Below, one piece after another: positions 63,298 through 64,000 of a stretch of DNA of 64,000 nucleotides; position 1 is the first letter of the stretch; the number at the start of each line of letters is the position of its first letter. This DNA is from Deltaproteobacteria bacterium (GTDB taxonomy: Bacteria; Desulfobacterota; Desulfobacteria; Desulfobacterales; ETH-SRB1), in contig JAJSZT010000006.1 of the NCBI GenBank assembly GCA_030272815.1, forward strand, positions 38,456-102,455. The letters are read 5' to 3'. A model generated the notes under the pieces. That model was not told where the DNA came from. It saw only the letters and a program-made list of their open reading frames with translations, and searched no databases. The position numbers and the translations under genes are program-made.

Positions 63298-63999
63298 CTA
63301 CTCCGATGAGTCGTCGCGAAGCGGCGGCTTCTCGGAGTTAGCTCTACTGTCTTGTTCGGTATACATTTTCCTTAAAGGGTGAAGCCTCAATTTCAATAGT
63401 AACCAATCCTTCAGTTTATAAATCCGATAACGTAGGACAACTTTGAGTGGTGGAACCTGCTGCTTCTCTCTATGATGTTGCACCCACAGAGCAGTGTCGT
63501 CGAGTAAGCTCGGATTGAGATTGATTATATCTTCAGGGCAAAATGAGTAAGTAAAAGGCGCCCCAGTGCTCGCTAAACCACGAGAATAAAGTTTATTGAA
63601 CCAATAACCTTCGTCAGTAAGTCTCTTAAACTTCAATACAGCAGAGACATCCTTTTCTATTCTATTCTCCTTTTTTATTTCCTCAACTTCCGTTGCTGAT
63701 AGTTTAAACTGATACTCCACGATTTCCTTCGTCTTTGGCTGAATCAGCAAAGGCTCTACTTTTGGAAAGAATGGATTCCCGCCAAACATGTAGTATGTTC
63801 CTATGTAGTTATCTGGCCATTCTTTTGCGCTGTAATAATTAAGATTTACACTAATAACTGTCTCGGAAACGTTTCCGTCATTGATATAGAGGAGTTTCAG
63901 TAATGTAGATTGATACTCCTCACTCCATGAAACCTCCAAGATGACCGCCTTTAGATTTCTCTTTTTGTGAAAATAGGTCCGGTAGAGGGAAAAAAGCGA
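63298..63999 (-). CDS. Hypothetical protein, partial (runs off right edge)
   Basis: The leftward frame is open from the right window edge to the stop at 63298, so only the C-terminal 233 codons are present. A TTG at 63939 could start a 213-residue product, but in-frame sequence continues upstream as SLYRTYFHKKRNLKAVILEV and looks coding. The body reads NVSETVISVNLNYYSAKEWP and NPFFPKVEPLLIQPKTKEIV, beta-rich with no motif I know. The end is basic. Confidence 0.6.
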   Translation of the reverse strand, partial: SLFSLYRTYFHKKRNLKAVILEVSWSEEYQSTLLKLLYINDGNVSETVISVNLNYYSAKEWPDNYIGTYYMFGGNPFFPKVEPLLIQPKTKEIVEYQFKLSATEVEEIKKENRIEKDVSAVLKFKRLTDEGYWFNKLYSRGLASTGAPFTYSFCPEDIINLNPSLLDDTALWVQHHREKQQVPPLKVVLRYRIYKLKDWLLLKLRLHPLRKMYTEQDSRANSEKPPLRDDSSE

Positions 64000-64000
64000 T

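Overview
The window looks like chromosomal DNA of an anaerobic, Gram-negative bacterium, most likely a sulfate-reducer-type Desulfobacterota (my inference). Support comes from the oxygen-sensitive ribonucleotide reductase NrdD with its radical-SAM activase NrdG, outer-membrane and murein genes (mltA, mltB-like, lolA), the PEP-CTERM/PrsK/PrsR system, and many small dispersed repeats typical of that group. Base composition is moderately A/T-rich in housekeeping genes. Several blocks differ sharply from this and look acquired.

Layout. 1-5.3 kb: a molybdenum-cofactor cluster (mobA, moaE, moaC, and moaB on the other strand) with rmuC, mltA (cut by the window edge) and pyrR. It is invaded by two copies of a small inverted-repeat element, one with a second element nested inside it, and by a GxxExxY gene remnant. 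5.4-23.5 kb: an 18-kb all-forward defence-type operon. It encodes a SNF2-like helicase resembling DISARM DrmD, a PglX/DrmMI-like adenine methyltransferase, a HigB/HigA pair whose antitoxin carries a metallopeptidase domain, a 2101-residue DEAD-box/DUF1998 protein resembling Druantia DruE or a DrmA-DrmB fusion, and a UvrD-like helicase with an N-terminal RelE-like toxin fold. This combination matches neither canonical DISARM nor Druantia, and it is my main candidate for an undescribed system. 23.5-26.4 kb: folate genes pabBC (fused) and pabA.

26.4-34.5 kb: a patchwork of decayed transposases, a HicA/HicB-like pair with a TIGR04255-type gene bracketed by 104-bp direct repeats, a PIN-type toxin-antitoxin pair, a TPR-methyltransferase, sensor and monooxygenase genes, a third copy of the small element, and two group II intron fragments. 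34.5-39.1 kb: a G/C-rich PEP-CTERM regulatory block, with PrsR, a PEP-CTERM protein behind a sigma-54 promoter, and PrsK. 39.4-43.2 kb: a broken four-helix-bundle gene inside an inverted repeat, then nrdD-nrdG behind paired NrdR boxes. 43.3-56.0 kb: ordinary housekeeping genes (transporter, macro domain, FmdB-type, adenosine-specific kinase, hybrid kinase, lolA, nadA, yebC, rlmE, radA, histidinol-phosphatase-like, lytic transglycosylase).

56.2-64.0 kb: a tRNA-Glu gene followed by an integrative element whose right end is not visible. It holds an integrase, an HTH gene, a split polymerase-like gene, iteron-like repeats, a very acidic small protein, an ArdC-like antirestriction/metallopeptidase protein, an ORF-less group II intron remnant, and a hypothetical gene running off the right edge.

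All functional assignments are from reading sequence and motifs. No database search was run.
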